DNA of 64,000 nucleotides from Chryseobacterium phosphatilyticum (GTDB lineage Bacteria; Bacteroidota; Bacteroidia; Flavobacteriales; Weeksellaceae). A model generated the notes under the pieces. The model was not told where the DNA came from. It did no database searches and saw only the letters and a list, made by a program, of their open reading frames with translations. Made by a program: the position numbers and the translations under genes. Location of the stretch: contig NZ_PPED02000003.1 in NCBI RefSeq assembly GCF_002899825.2, positions 266,263 to 330,262 on the forward strand, written 5' to 3'. Positions 42,266-51,376 of the stretch are shown piece by piece (position 1 is the first letter of the stretch; every line of letters starts with the position of its first letter).

Positions 42266-44080
42266 TTATCTGTCATCCAATGCTTTCATAAAATCAATAA
42301 TATCATCAATTTCCTTATCTGTAAGGTGTAAGGGAGCGTCGGAAAGTGTCTGGTTTTCTATTGTAAAGCCAAAGCCTTTACCACCGCCCTTGTTATAGAA
42401 ATTCATGACTTCTTTCAACGTTTTGTACCCTCCGTTATGCATATAAGGAGCCGTTTTATTGATGTTTCTGAGGGTAGGAGTTTTAAATGAATGTTGTAGC
42501 GTGGCAACGGTTTCGTGAAATTTACCGCGACCAAGATCCCTGTCAAAAACTTTATTGTCTCCATTGACTGCTACTCCAAGGACTTCCTGTTCAGTTTTTT
42601 TGAAAGTAGGAGGTACAGTTCCGTTGAATAAGGGAACAAAATGACATATAGCGCACTGGGCTTTTCCTACAAAAAGATTAAAACCACGTTTTTGATTGGC
42701 TGTCATTGCAGATTTGTTTCCTCTCATATATTCATCAAAATCTGAATTAAATGCAGCCAATGAGCGGATATAGCTGGCCAATACATTTTGAAGCTGCCAA
42801 ACTTCTGTTTTCTGTGAATGATAAATCTTTTGAAAGGCTTGCTGATATTTTTTATCCTGATTGATTTTAGCAAGAATCACATTAAGGTCGCCATGCATTT
42901 CCTCTTTATTGGAAATCACATCAGCACTCTGGCCTTCCAGATCATCTTTTCGCATATCCCAAAACTGTCCGTGTTGAAATCCTGCATAATTAAGAGAAGG
43001 TGCATTTCTCGCCAGTTCGGCATTTTCAAGAGACATGGATTTGGCCAACCCGTCAGTAAAAGCTTTTTCTGGAATGTGGCAGCTTGCACAATTTCTGTTG
43101 TTATTGTTGGAGAGAATTTTATCATTAAAAAGCTGGCGTCCCAAACCTACCTTTTCATCCGAATAGGCAAATTCCTTCCCGGGAGTAAAGGCATTAGGAT
43201 TAAAAGCATTTTTGGCAAAAAAGGTGGCCGCATCCTTGTTCAGAGCAGTTGTCACTTCTACATCAGGAATCTGCTCCTGATTTTTAAATTCCGGAAGCAG
43301 AGCTGCAATTTTGTTGAGGTGATCAGGAATGAAACCTGCATAGTCGAAAGTATTTTTATCTGTGTTTTTCTTTAAAACAGCAATAGCAGAACTGATTTCA
43401 GCAACAATGGCTTTTAATGCTTTATTTTTTGATTGCTCAGTAGAAATTTGTTGCAATGTTTGTTGCACTCCACCAAGAGAATAAGGGATCTCCTGTAAAA
43501 AAGTGCCGGAAACAGGAGTGTCAAAACCTGAAATACCTAAACTGGAAATTCTGAAAACTTCCTGTCTTACAGCATCAAAAACCTGATTTTTGCTCACGGT
43601 AATAACCTGAAAATTCGTGGCAATGGTATTGCTTTTATTGATTAGTTTTTTGAGAAAGCGTATGACCTCGTCTTTATTCTCCTTTTCATAGGGATAGAAC
43701 ATTTCTTCCAAAACCTGTAAACCTTCGGGTTCTATTTCGGTATGTTCATCCATTTCAATTTCCGGAAGAGCAGCACCATTGATGAATCTTGCAGAATGAG
43801 GAAGAAAATATTCAACAGCCCATTCCATTTTTTTGTAGGTTTTTCTGATTTCCTGAAATTTTTCCTGAAGGATTTTTTCGTCAGCATCTTCAGAAACTAA
43901 ATTTATCAGTTCATTGATCTGTTTTTCAAATGCAGAATTGGTTTTAATGATCTCTTGTTTTACAGAACCTAAATCTTCATATACAGGCTGAGGCTTTTCA
44001 TTCTTACAGTAATAAAGAATAAAAAGAGCTGCTGCACAATATAAAAACAGGAATACCGGGTATTTTGAAAGTTTCTTCAT
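42266..44080 (-). CDS. Di-heme cytochrome c peroxidase with imelysin-like N-terminal half
   Basis: 604 residues from the ATG at 44080. The N-terminus is a probable lipoprotein signal (hydrophobic stretch, then YYC). Residues about 40-300 are helical and contain HSARFINGAALPEIEMDE and IEPEGLQVLEEMFYP, which resemble imelysin/EfeO-type domains. Residues about 310-600 form a di-heme peroxidase domain with heme motifs CASCH (in NCASCHIPEKAF) and CAICH (in QCAICHFVPLFNG). The closing APYMHNGGYKTLKEVMNFYNKGG is typical of the family. It should reduce H2O2 in the periplasm. The next gene on the same strand is a PhoX-like lipoprotein, 64 bases upstream. Confidence 0.9.
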   Translation of the reverse strand: MKKLSKYPVFLFLYCAAALFILYYCKNEKPQPVYEDLGSVKQEIIKTNSAFEKQINELINLVSEDADEKILQEKFQEIRKTYKKMEWAVEYFLPHSARFINGAALPEIEMDEHTEIEPEGLQVLEEMFYPYEKENKDEVIRFLKKLINKSNTIATNFQVITVSKNQVFDAVRQEVFRISSLGISGFDTPVSGTFLQEIPYSLGGVQQTLQQISTEQSKNKALKAIVAEISSAIAVLKKNTDKNTFDYAGFIPDHLNKIAALLPEFKNQEQIPDVEVTTALNKDAATFFAKNAFNPNAFTPGKEFAYSDEKVGLGRQLFNDKILSNNNNRNCASCHIPEKAFTDGLAKSMSLENAELARNAPSLNYAGFQHGQFWDMRKDDLEGQSADVISNKEEMHGDLNVILAKINQDKKYQQAFQKIYHSQKTEVWQLQNVLASYIRSLAAFNSDFDEYMRGNKSAMTANQKRGFNLFVGKAQCAICHFVPLFNGTVPPTFKKTEQEVLGVAVNGDNKVFDRDLGRGKFHETVATLQHSFKTPTLRNINKTAPYMHNGGYKTLKEVMNFYNKGGGKGFGFTIENQTLSDAPLHLTDKEIDDIIDFMKALDDR

Positions 44081-44144
44081 TGTATGAAAAAGTATCAACA
44101 GAAGAATTTCTATTGATACTTTGGAGTTTTATGAGTAATTAAAG

Positions 44145-45623
44145 CTATTTTTCTACGTTTCTGATGATGACAACCTGTCCTCCTTCTTTGTTCGTGTTGA
44201 CTCCCGATCCGTCAGGGTTTTTAAACTTATCCAACTGCCATGTATGAGAGTGAATGTTTACGGTGAATGTATTCGGAACTCCTATGATATCAGAAATATC
44301 TGTCATGGCTCCAAATTCCCATGAACCGAATTTCTGAAGATCTCCGGATTGGTTGTAAGCAGTTTGCCAGGCTGAATCATTTCTGTTGTGTTTCATATTC
44401 AACCATGGTTTATACTGTTTGGTAGCTATGTTAAGCTGCCAGATGTATGAATCGTGAGCTGCTGACTTATAGTAAGAATCTCCGTCTTCCTGGATGTAAA
44501 CGAAGTTTTCAGTTACACAAAGATTGTCAGGGTTGATCAGGTTTTGACCAGGGTTAGAATCACCTTCAGCGACTACTTCCAGTTTTCCGGTCAACATATT
44601 ATTAGCGTTCAAGACGAGCTTGTATACCCTTCCCCACATCGTTAATCCAGCTTTTGGATTGATACCGTCAGAAGATTCTCCTGTAGCGGTAAAATAGATT
44701 TCTCTTCCTTTTCCGGCCCCTTTTCTATAATCTACATCTTCGACTCTTGAAAAACGAATAGCATTATTATCAATATTTTTCTGATTGATCTGAGCTCCTG
44801 TAAGATTTTTGGCGTTCGGGATTTCAACAAACTCTACATCATAGCTATTTCCTTTCGTCATATCCGTTTCAGTATAGTTGTTGTTCGTTCTTTTTAAAGA
44901 GTATAATTTACCATTATCCAAATCTCCTTGTGTATCTGCAACGTACATGATCAATTGCCCGGCAGACTGGTGAGAAGAAGAATAAGACTGATCTTCCCCG
45001 ATAATAATATATGATTTTCCGTTGGAAACATCCTTAGGAAGCGGAACAGCATTTTCCATAGAAGCCTTCCCTAAAGCCGGTTTTACCCTCGTTTTATCTG
45101 ACGCCTGAGAAGCTGGAGCTAATGGATTTAAAGCATGAACCATACTTTCTTCACCGGATTCACCGGCAGTAAGGAATGCACTGAAACCATGGATCTCAGG
45201 AGTAGCCAGTGTAGCAGAGCATAGTCTCGTCATTCCTCCTGTTCCGTTAAGGATATATTCTCCTTTTACAGGTTTGAATGTTTTATCCAAATATACTCTC
45301 GATACAGATTGTTTGATCTCATGGTTGGTGATCATCAGGTAACCATCAGAATTAGGGTCTTTCATGATTCCCATTCCATCCGGCTGGCCACCAAAAACAA
45401 AGTCTGGAGATCCCCCTAAGATGTCAGAGCTTGAAATAAGAGTGGTGATATTTAAATTTTCAAAACCCTGCATTGCATAAACGAAAGCGGATTCTTTAGA
45501 AAAATTTTCAAGTTTAATCTGGTTATTAACCGGGGTGTTTCCGTCTCCGTTGTTATCGTCATTACAGCCGTGGAATACAAAAGCTGCGAATAACAAAGCA
45601 CCGATAGTTTTGTTAATTTTCAT
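44145..45623 (-). CDS. PhoX-like lipoprotein (DUF839 type)
   Basis: 492 residues from the ATG at 45623; an ORF start ten codons earlier is less likely. MKINKTIGALLFAAFVFHGC is a lipoprotein signal followed by an Asn/Asp-rich tether. The mature protein shows PhoX-family features: GGMTRLCSATLATPEIHGF, TAGESGEESMVHALNP, YIIIGEDQSYSS, REIYFTATGESSDG and LINPDNLCVTEN. PhoX enzymes are iron- and calcium-dependent phosphatases with a propeller fold, but catalytic competence cannot be judged here. It likely shares a transcript with the downstream peroxidase. Confidence 0.8.
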   Translation of the reverse strand: MKINKTIGALLFAAFVFHGCNDDNNGDGNTPVNNQIKLENFSKESAFVYAMQGFENLNITTLISSSDILGGSPDFVFGGQPDGMGIMKDPNSDGYLMITNHEIKQSVSRVYLDKTFKPVKGEYILNGTGGMTRLCSATLATPEIHGFSAFLTAGESGEESMVHALNPLAPASQASDKTRVKPALGKASMENAVPLPKDVSNGKSYIIIGEDQSYSSSHQSAGQLIMYVADTQGDLDNGKLYSLKRTNNNYTETDMTKGNSYDVEFVEIPNAKNLTGAQINQKNIDNNAIRFSRVEDVDYRKGAGKGREIYFTATGESSDGINPKAGLTMWGRVYKLVLNANNMLTGKLEVVAEGDSNPGQNLINPDNLCVTENFVYIQEDGDSYYKSAAHDSYIWQLNIATKQYKPWLNMKHNRNDSAWQTAYNQSGDLQKFGSWEFGAMTDISDIIGVPNTFTVNIHSHTWQLDKFKNPDGSGVNTNKEGGQVVIIRNVEK

Positions 45624-45807
45624 AATTGTTTTTTTGAATTTCGATTGAGACAAAACTAGAATTCTAGTGTTAACTGGATTTTAAGAAGACAAAACAATTA
45701 GTTTAAGATTAGCTGATGATTTGTTAAGCGAAGGTCAATAATTAGAATGGATATAAATAGAGAGACTTTGATGAATATCTGAATAATAAGGAATGCTATA
45801 TTATAAC

Positions 45808-45960
45808 GCAGAGACGCCAAGGCTTTTAGATATCTGTTTTTTCGTTCGCCAAGGCATTCTATTTAGCAAAAAGCGCAATCATTTCATGGCTGAGTGTAAC
45901 GCCTTTGCGAACGAAAATATCTATGATGATATGAGGGTTTCTTGCGTCCTTAGCCTTAAA
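45808..45960. repeat. Imperfect palindromic intergenic element
   Basis: Inner arms at about 45837-45855 (TTTTTTCGTTCGCCAAGGC) and 45901-45917 (GCCTTTGCGAACGAAAA) are inverted copies, extended outward by GATAT / ATATC, with a 45-base centre. Outer segments (ACGCCAAGGC near 45813; GCGTCCTTAGCC near 45944) also look inverted. Motifs of the type ACGCAGAGACGCCAAGG are ones I associate with dispersed intergenic repeats of Flavobacteriia. No ORF. The element fills most of the 417-base gap between alaS and the PhoX-like gene. Confidence 0.55.
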
Positions 45961-45983
45961 TAAAAGACAATAGTTAAAACTAA

Positions 45984-46014
45984 AACAGGCTGTCCCAAAA
46001 TGAAACAGCCTGTT
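45984..46014 (-). terminator. Terminator after alaS
   Basis: Arms AACAGGCTGT / ACAGCCTGTT with an 11-base loop; on the minus strand followed by TTAGTTTTAAC. It lies 26 bases after the alaS stop codon. Confidence 0.8.
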
Positions 46015-46040
46015 CTAATATTTATAATAGGTATTCTATT

Positions 46041-48644
46041 TTAGATGTTCAACGCTTTTTGATAAGCGTTTTCTAATCCTTCAAGGTTTTTACCACCTGC
46101 AGTTGCAAAACCAGGGTTTCCACCACCTCCGCCTTGGATTTCTTTTGCCAGATCCTTTACGATAGCGCCAGCCTGATAATCAGCAGCCAGATCATCAGAA
46201 ACTCCAACAGTAATCATTGGTTTTCCGTCCGCATCAGAAAGAATGATCGTTACAGAAGCAGGGATTTCTCTCTTCAGCTGGAATACGATGTCTTTTACAG
46301 AACCTGCATCCAAGGAAGTTTTCTTCACAAGAAGCTGCTTGTTGCCTTTCTGCTCATAAGCATTCTTCCATTCTCCAATTTCTTCTTTTGCTTTTTCCTT
46401 TTTAAGGGCATCTACTTCAGCCTTCAATGACGTATTTTCTTCGATCAGTTTCTCGATAGATCTTACAACATCTTTAGACTTTAATAATTGAGAAAGTTCA
46501 ATGATCTGTTTTTCAAGATTGCTGAAATACTCTTCAGATTTATCTCCTGAAATTGCCTCAATCCTTCTGATTCCCGCAGCCGCAGAACCTTCAGAAGTGA
46601 TTTTAAAATGACCAATTTCGCTGGTGTTTTTTACGTGAGTTCCTCCGCAAAGTTCTTTTGAACTTCCAAACTGGATCATTCTTACGCTATCACCATATTT
46701 TTCACCAAATAAGGCCATTGCTCCCTTCTCTAAAGCTTCCTGAATAGGAATGCTTCTGAATTCCTGTAAAGCAATGCTGGCCTTGATTTTTTTATTGACT
46801 TTATCTTCAATTAAAGCAAGATCTTCTTCCGTGATTTTATTGAAATGAGAAAAGTCAAAACGTAAGTAATCAGGTCCTACATAAGATCCTTTCTGTTCTA
46901 CGTGAGTTCCTAAAACTTCTCTTAATACCTCATGCAAAAGGTGAGTCACAGAGTGATTTCCCTGCGAATTTTTTCTTTCAGTAGCATTGACGCGAGCATA
47001 GAAAAGAGCTCCTGCATCTTTCGGAAGACCATTGATTAATGAAACAATTAATCCGTTTTCTTTTTTGGTTTCCAATACTTCAAAGCTATCGGTAGCATTC
47101 TCCAATACTCCTTTATCACCAACCTGTCCTCCTCCTTCAGGGTAGAAAGGAGAGCTGCTCAGAACAACCTGATAGAATTCTCCGTCTTTATTTTCTACTT
47201 TTCTGTATCTTGTAATATAGGTTTCAGATTCAATCTGATCGTATCCAACAAAAGTTTCAGGCTTTTCTTCCAACACAACCCAGTCGTATACTTTTTGAGC
47301 AGAATCAGATTTTGAACGCTGCTTCTGTTTTTCCATTTCAGCTTTAAATCCTGCCTCATCGATAGTTAATCCTTTTTCCTCAGCAATAATTCTTGTTAAG
47401 TCATCAGGGAAACCGTAGGTATCATATAGTTCAAAAACTTCTTCACTAGGCAATACTTTCTGATTGTCAGCAATTGTTTGTTGAATTAATTTTTCAACTC
47501 TGATGAGTCCGTTTTCAATTGTTTTTAAGAATGATTCTTCCTCACTTTTGATTACTTCTGTTACCAATTTTCCTTGTTTTCCAAGTTCAGGGAAGAAGGT
47601 ACCCATTTGTTCCTGAAGAACAGCAACCAATTTGTAAAGGAAAGGTTCTTTCATATCTAAAAATCGATAAGAATAAGAAATCCCTCTTCTCAAAATTCTT
47701 CTGATAACGTAACCAGCTCCTCCGTTTGAAGGCAATTGTCCGTCTGCAATGGCAAAAGAAACCGCTCTGATGTGATCGACAACGACACGAATTGCAATAT
47801 CTTTTTCATCTTCTAAAACTCCGGTATATTTCTTTCCTGAAAGTTCTTCCACTTTAGCAATTAACGGAGTAAAAACATCAGTGTCATAGTTGGAAGATTT
47901 TCCTTGAAGTGCCATACAAAGACGCTCGAAGCCCATTCCTGTATCTACATGCTGAGCAGGTAATTTTTCCAGAGAACCATCTGCTTTTCTGTTAAATTCC
48001 ATGAAAACGAGATTCCAAACTTCCACCACTTGAGGATGATCGTTGTTCACCAATTCCAAACCAGAAACTTTAGCTTTTTCTTCCGGAGTTCTTAAATCGA
48101 TGTGGATTTCCGAACAAGGTCCACAAGGCCCACTTGCACCCATTTCCCAGAAGTTATCTTTTTTATTTCCGTTGATGATTCTGTCTTCTGAAATATGAGA
48201 TTTCCAGAAATCAAAAGCATCCTGGTCTCTGTCAAGGTTTTCAGAAGCGTCACCTTCAAAAATAGTAACATATAAATTTTCTTTTGGAATTCCGTATACT
48301 TCAGTCAGTAATTCCCAGGCAAAAGCAATAGCCTCTTTTTTGAAGTAATCCCCGAAAGACCAGTTACCCAGCATTTCAAACATGGTGTGGTGGTAGGTAT
48401 CTCTTCCTACATCATCCAAATCGTTGTGTTTTCCAGAAACCCTCAGACACTTTTGTGTGTCGGCAATTCTAGGGGCGGTAGGCGTTTTGTAGCCCAGGAA
48501 AAAATCCTTGAACTGCGTCATTCCTGAGTTGGAAAACATAAGGGTAGGATCGTCTTTCAGCACGATAGGAGCCGAAGGAACAATAAGGTGATCCTTACTT
48601 TTAAAATAATCTAAAAATTTTTGACGTATCTCTTGTGATGTCAT
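46041..48644 (-). CDS. alaS: Alanyl-tRNA synthetase
   Basis: 867 residues, full length. The class II catalytic domain starts IRQKFLDYFKSKDHLIVPSA and has motif 2 in MFEMLGNWSFGDYFKKEA. The editing domain has the zinc/catalytic motifs SVTHLLH and ELCGGTHVKNT. A linker coiled coil (about 700-760) precedes the C-Ala domain, which ends in GGGGGNPGFATAGGKNL. A TAAATTTG box (complement of 48688-48695) lies about 45 bases upstream and is the likely promoter. Confidence 0.98.
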   Translation of the reverse strand: MTSQEIRQKFLDYFKSKDHLIVPSAPIVLKDDPTLMFSNSGMTQFKDFFLGYKTPTAPRIADTQKCLRVSGKHNDLDDVGRDTYHHTMFEMLGNWSFGDYFKKEAIAFAWELLTEVYGIPKENLYVTIFEGDASENLDRDQDAFDFWKSHISEDRIINGNKKDNFWEMGASGPCGPCSEIHIDLRTPEEKAKVSGLELVNNDHPQVVEVWNLVFMEFNRKADGSLEKLPAQHVDTGMGFERLCMALQGKSSNYDTDVFTPLIAKVEELSGKKYTGVLEDEKDIAIRVVVDHIRAVSFAIADGQLPSNGGAGYVIRRILRRGISYSYRFLDMKEPFLYKLVAVLQEQMGTFFPELGKQGKLVTEVIKSEEESFLKTIENGLIRVEKLIQQTIADNQKVLPSEEVFELYDTYGFPDDLTRIIAEEKGLTIDEAGFKAEMEKQKQRSKSDSAQKVYDWVVLEEKPETFVGYDQIESETYITRYRKVENKDGEFYQVVLSSSPFYPEGGGQVGDKGVLENATDSFEVLETKKENGLIVSLINGLPKDAGALFYARVNATERKNSQGNHSVTHLLHEVLREVLGTHVEQKGSYVGPDYLRFDFSHFNKITEEDLALIEDKVNKKIKASIALQEFRSIPIQEALEKGAMALFGEKYGDSVRMIQFGSSKELCGGTHVKNTSEIGHFKITSEGSAAAGIRRIEAISGDKSEEYFSNLEKQIIELSQLLKSKDVVRSIEKLIEENTSLKAEVDALKKEKAKEEIGEWKNAYEQKGNKQLLVKKTSLDAGSVKDIVFQLKREIPASVTIILSDADGKPMITVGVSDDLAADYQAGAIVKDLAKEIQGGGGGNPGFATAGGKNLEGLENAYQKALNI

Positions 48645-48764
48645 AGTATTGCTTTTGCTTTTTTAAATATCAGATTTTGATAAGATGCAAATTTAAGATT
48701 TTTAGGTGATTTAATTTCTACTATTTGATATTTTCAAAAATGGGTCTGTTAATTTGTTCTATTG

Positions 48765-48797
48765 AAACCTAACAGGTTTTCAAAACCTGTTAGGTTT
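48765..48797. repeat. Perfect palindromic repeat
   Basis: AAACCTAACAGGTTTT, a single C, then AAAACCTGTTAGGTTT: 16-base perfect arms with a one-base centre. It lies between two divergent genes (alaS and the ECF sigma gene), so it does not end a gene and is not an obvious terminator. I recall sequences of this type as dispersed palindromes in Flavobacteriia genomes. Confidence 0.85.
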
Positions 48798-48861
48798 TGA
48801 ATCTGTTGATGACAATAAATTCTACAATTTTAAAAGTCTTATCTTCGTTTATAATTTCCTC

Positions 48862-49419
48862 ATGATGATGAAAAATGAGATTCTTAAAAGTTGGATCGAA
48901 CAATATTCCGGGCCATTACTGAAAAAAGCCTTGTATATGCTTTCAAACAAAGAAGATGCCCAGGATGTAGTTCAGGAAGTGTTTCTGGCCGCATTTTCCG
49001 GATATGATTCTTTTGAAAGGAACAGTCAGCCACTGACCTGGCTGACGGCTATTTTAAATAGAAAGATTGCAGACTTTTACCGGAAAAAATATAAATCAGA
49101 ACCAAATATTAGGCTTGATCATTTTTTTGATGAAACAGGTTCCTGGAAAAACAACGATGTTTTAAACGATTGGAACGTTTCAGGAAAAGAAGATGAACTG
49201 CTGGATGATCAGGATTTCAATAAAACACTGGAGGAATGTATTGAAGAATTGCCGTCCAGATGGAAGATTTTGCTCAAAATGTATTATATCGAAGAGAAAA
49301 AAGCACCCGAAGTGAGTCAGGAATTGGATGTTTCTACGACTAACCTGTGGAAGATCTTGCAGAGAAGCAGGATGCAGCTGAGAGAATGTCTTGAATTTAA
49401 TTGGTTCTCAAAAAGATAG
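48862..49419 (+). CDS. ECF-family RNA polymerase sigma factor
   Basis: 185 residues. Region 2 (about 10-80) includes MLSNKEDAQDVVQEVFLAAF and LTWLTAILNRKIADFYRKK. Region 4 (about 125-180) includes LEECIEELPSRWKILLKMYY and the DNA-binding helix VSQELDVSTTNLWKILQRSR. The start could be any of three consecutive Met codons. Nine bases after it lies a small Cys/His protein that should be its anti-sigma factor. A DUF417 gene and msrAB follow on the same strand. Confidence 0.94.
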   Translation: MMMKNEILKSWIEQYSGPLLKKALYMLSNKEDAQDVVQEVFLAAFSGYDSFERNSQPLTWLTAILNRKIADFYRKKYKSEPNIRLDHFFDETGSWKNNDVLNDWNVSGKEDELLDDQDFNKTLEECIEELPSRWKILLKMYYIEEKKAPEVSQELDVSTTNLWKILQRSRMQLRECLEFNWFSKR

Positions 49420-49428
49420 TGATTTAAA

Positions 49429-49698
49429 ATGATAAGAAGAATTCTACATATCTTATTCTTACCATGCAGTGAAGCGACTTTACTGATGGAAAAACGTAAT
49501 GCACATTCAATTTCTGCAAAAGAAAACAGAAAGCTTAGCCTGCATTTGATGATTTGTAAATGGTGTAAAATGTACAATAGGAAATTAGCCTTGTTGGATG
49601 AGGTATTTAAAAAAACTTTTTCACAAAAAACAACTGAAATTAATGAGTCTGAAATTCAGGATTTTAAGGATAAAATGATTGAGAAATTAGATTTTTAA
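49429..49698 (+). CDS. Small zinc-binding anti-sigma-type protein
   Basis: 89 residues without membrane segment. HILFLPCSEATLLMEKR, then LSLHLMICKWCKMY gives the H-x3-C-x2-C signature of zinc anti-sigma domains, with the earlier Cys completing the set. Its position directly after an ECF sigma gene supports that role. It ends without the transmembrane and periplasmic part of many anti-sigma factors, so it would act as a soluble, possibly redox-sensitive, switch. Confidence 0.82.
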   Translation: MIRRILHILFLPCSEATLLMEKRNAHSISAKENRKLSLHLMICKWCKMYNRKLALLDEVFKKTFSQKTTEINESEIQDFKDKMIEKLDF

Positions 49699-49735
49699 GA
49701 AAAATTTTGTCAGGATTTTGAAACAGCTCCGACTA

Positions 49736-49743
49736 TACTTTTG
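49736..49743 (+). promoter_or_regulatory. Possible promoter before the DUF417 gene
   Basis: TACTTTTG fits TAnnTTTG. A TTG lies only 15 bases upstream, shorter than usual. The overlapping GAAAC at 49720-49724 could instead be part of an ECF-type -35 element. Confidence 0.35.
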
Positions 49744-49780
49744 AAAAACAATAAAAGTATTCATTCAAAATCTTAAGAAT

Positions 49781-50233
49781 ATGGTCGGAACTCAAAACAC
49801 ATCAAACAACAACGCAACGTATCAGTTAGGATACTATATTTCGCTTTTCGGGGCAGCTCTTATCTTACTATGGATAGGTATTTTCAAATTTACTCCTACT
49901 GAGGCAGCAGGAATAAAACCTTTGGTTGAAAACCATTTTTTAACTTTTTTCGTATATAAGATTATGAGCGTTCAGACAGTGTCAAATCTTATCGGAGCGA
50001 TAGAAATTATCATTGCCTTACTTCTCCTGTTTAGTGTGAAATTTGCTGTATTAAAAAGGTACGCGGGAATAGGAATGGTAGTGACATTTACGGTGACATT
50101 GAGCTATCTGTTTACTACTCCGGGTATGTGGAAAATGGTAGATGGAGTTCCGGTGACGGATTTTTTTATTTTAAAAGACCTAATGCTCTTAGGATTTGGA
50201 CTGATGCTATTTCAAAATAAAAGTCATGAATAA
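49781..50233 (+). CDS. DUF417 (YkgB/RclC-type) membrane protein
   Basis: 150 residues with four hydrophobic helices (about 20-37, 63-85, 92-110, 125-143). The opening [36 protein letters not shown] is typical of DUF417; E. coli RclC, a member, takes part in defence against hypochlorous acid. It overlaps the msrAB gene by 8 bases, so the two are translationally coupled. Confidence 0.88.
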   Translation: MVGTQNTSNNNATYQLGYYISLFGAALILLWIGIFKFTPTEAAGIKPLVENHFLTFFVYKIMSVQTVSNLIGAIEIIIALLLLFSVKFAVLKRYAGIGMVVTFTVTLSYLFTTPGMWKMVDGVPVTDFFILKDLMLLGFGLMLFQNKSHE

Positions 50234-51338
50234 AAAGGATAAAATGAAAAATATATTAATTGTGCTCGGAGTTGTTCTGGGTATAGCAGTTTTTGCTGCA
50301 GGATCGGGGCTTTTTAAAAAAAATAAGCCTACACTGGTAAAAGAAGAAAAACAGGAAATTATGGATAATAAAAATGCTAGAGAAATTTATTTTGCAGGTG
50401 GATGTTTTTGGGGAACAGAACATTTCTTTCAACAAATTCGTGGCGTAGTAGGAACCGAAGTAGGATATGCCAACGGAAATACCCAGAACCCAACCTATGA
50501 AGAAGTGGTAAGCCATACCACCGGCTTTGCTGAAACGGTAAAAGTAAAATATGATCCTGAACAGGTGGATTTAAAACTGCTGATTGATCTTTATTTTAAA
50601 ACCATTGATCCCACAAGCAAGGATCAACAGGGGAATGACAGAGGAAATCAATACAGAACGGGAATTTACTTTACAGATAAAACAGATGAAGCCGTCGTAA
50701 AAAATGAAGTTCAGAAATTATCTAAGAATTATAGCAGACCTATACTGGTAGAAACCATTCCGTTGAAAAACTTCTACAAAGCAGAAGATTATCATCAGGA
50801 TTATCTGGATAAGAATCCGGGGGGGTATTGCCACATAGAACCGGGACTTTTTGAAATGGCGAAAAAAGCCAATCCACTTCCCAAAGCAACAACCTATCAG
50901 AAGCAGGATAAAAAAGTTTTAAAAGAAAAATTATCTGCTGAACAATATAATGTCACTCAGGAAAACGGTACAGAAAGACCTTTCCAGAATGAATACTGGA
51001 ATGAAACCCGTGAAGGAATTTATGTGGATATTACAACTGGAGAGCCTTTGTTTGTATCAACAGATAAATTTGAATCAGGTTGTGGATGGCCGAGTTTTTC
51101 AAAGCCAATCACCAAAACTTTGATTAACGAAAAACTGGATCGCACCCATGGAATGGACAGGGTAGAAGTGAGAAGTAAAACAGGAGATGCCCATTTGGGA
51201 CACGTTTTTACAGATGGTCCTCAGGATAAAGGAGGATTGCGTTACTGTATCAACAGCGCCTCGCTGAAATTTATTCCAAAAGCGGAAATGGAATCAAAAG
51301 GATACGGAAAATATCTTCCGTTGTTAGATAAAAAGTAA
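50226..51338 (+). CDS. msrAB: Methionine sulfoxide reductase MsrA-MsrB fusion, membrane-anchored
   Basis: 370 residues. An N-terminal hydrophobic segment (about 8-26) exports or anchors it, so repair probably takes place in the periplasm. The MsrA domain (about 50-210) has the catalytic [11 protein letters not shown] and the late GGYCHIEPG. The MsrB domain (about 235-365) has [12 protein letters not shown] and the catalytic Cys in [14 protein letters not shown]. Both CxxC zinc motifs usual in MsrB are absent (ITTGEPLF and [11 protein letters not shown] occupy the places), so it is the zinc-free type. A later Met (residue 7) is an alternative start. Confidence 0.95.
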   Translation: MNKKDKMKNILIVLGVVLGIAVFAAGSGLFKKNKPTLVKEEKQEIMDNKNAREIYFAGGCFWGTEHFFQQIRGVVGTEVGYANGNTQNPTYEEVVSHTTGFAETVKVKYDPEQVDLKLLIDLYFKTIDPTSKDQQGNDRGNQYRTGIYFTDKTDEAVVKNEVQKLSKNYSRPILVETIPLKNFYKAEDYHQDYLDKNPGGYCHIEPGLFEMAKKANPLPKATTYQKQDKKVLKEKLSAEQYNVTQENGTERPFQNEYWNETREGIYVDITTGEPLFVSTDKFESGCGWPSFSKPITKTLINEKLDRTHGMDRVEVRSKTGDAHLGHVFTDGPQDKGGLRYCINSASLKFIPKAEMESKGYGKYLPLLDKK

Positions 51339-51347
51339 TTTGAAAGG

Positions 51348-51369
51348 AAGGCTGCCAAATGGCAGCCTT
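51348..51369. terminator. Bidirectional terminator after msrAB
   Basis: Perfect arms AAGGCTGCC / GGCAGCCTT, loop AAAT, followed by TTTATTTTTT. It separates msrAB from the convergent pair of membrane protein genes. Confidence 0.88.
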
Positions 51370-51376
51370 TTATTTT

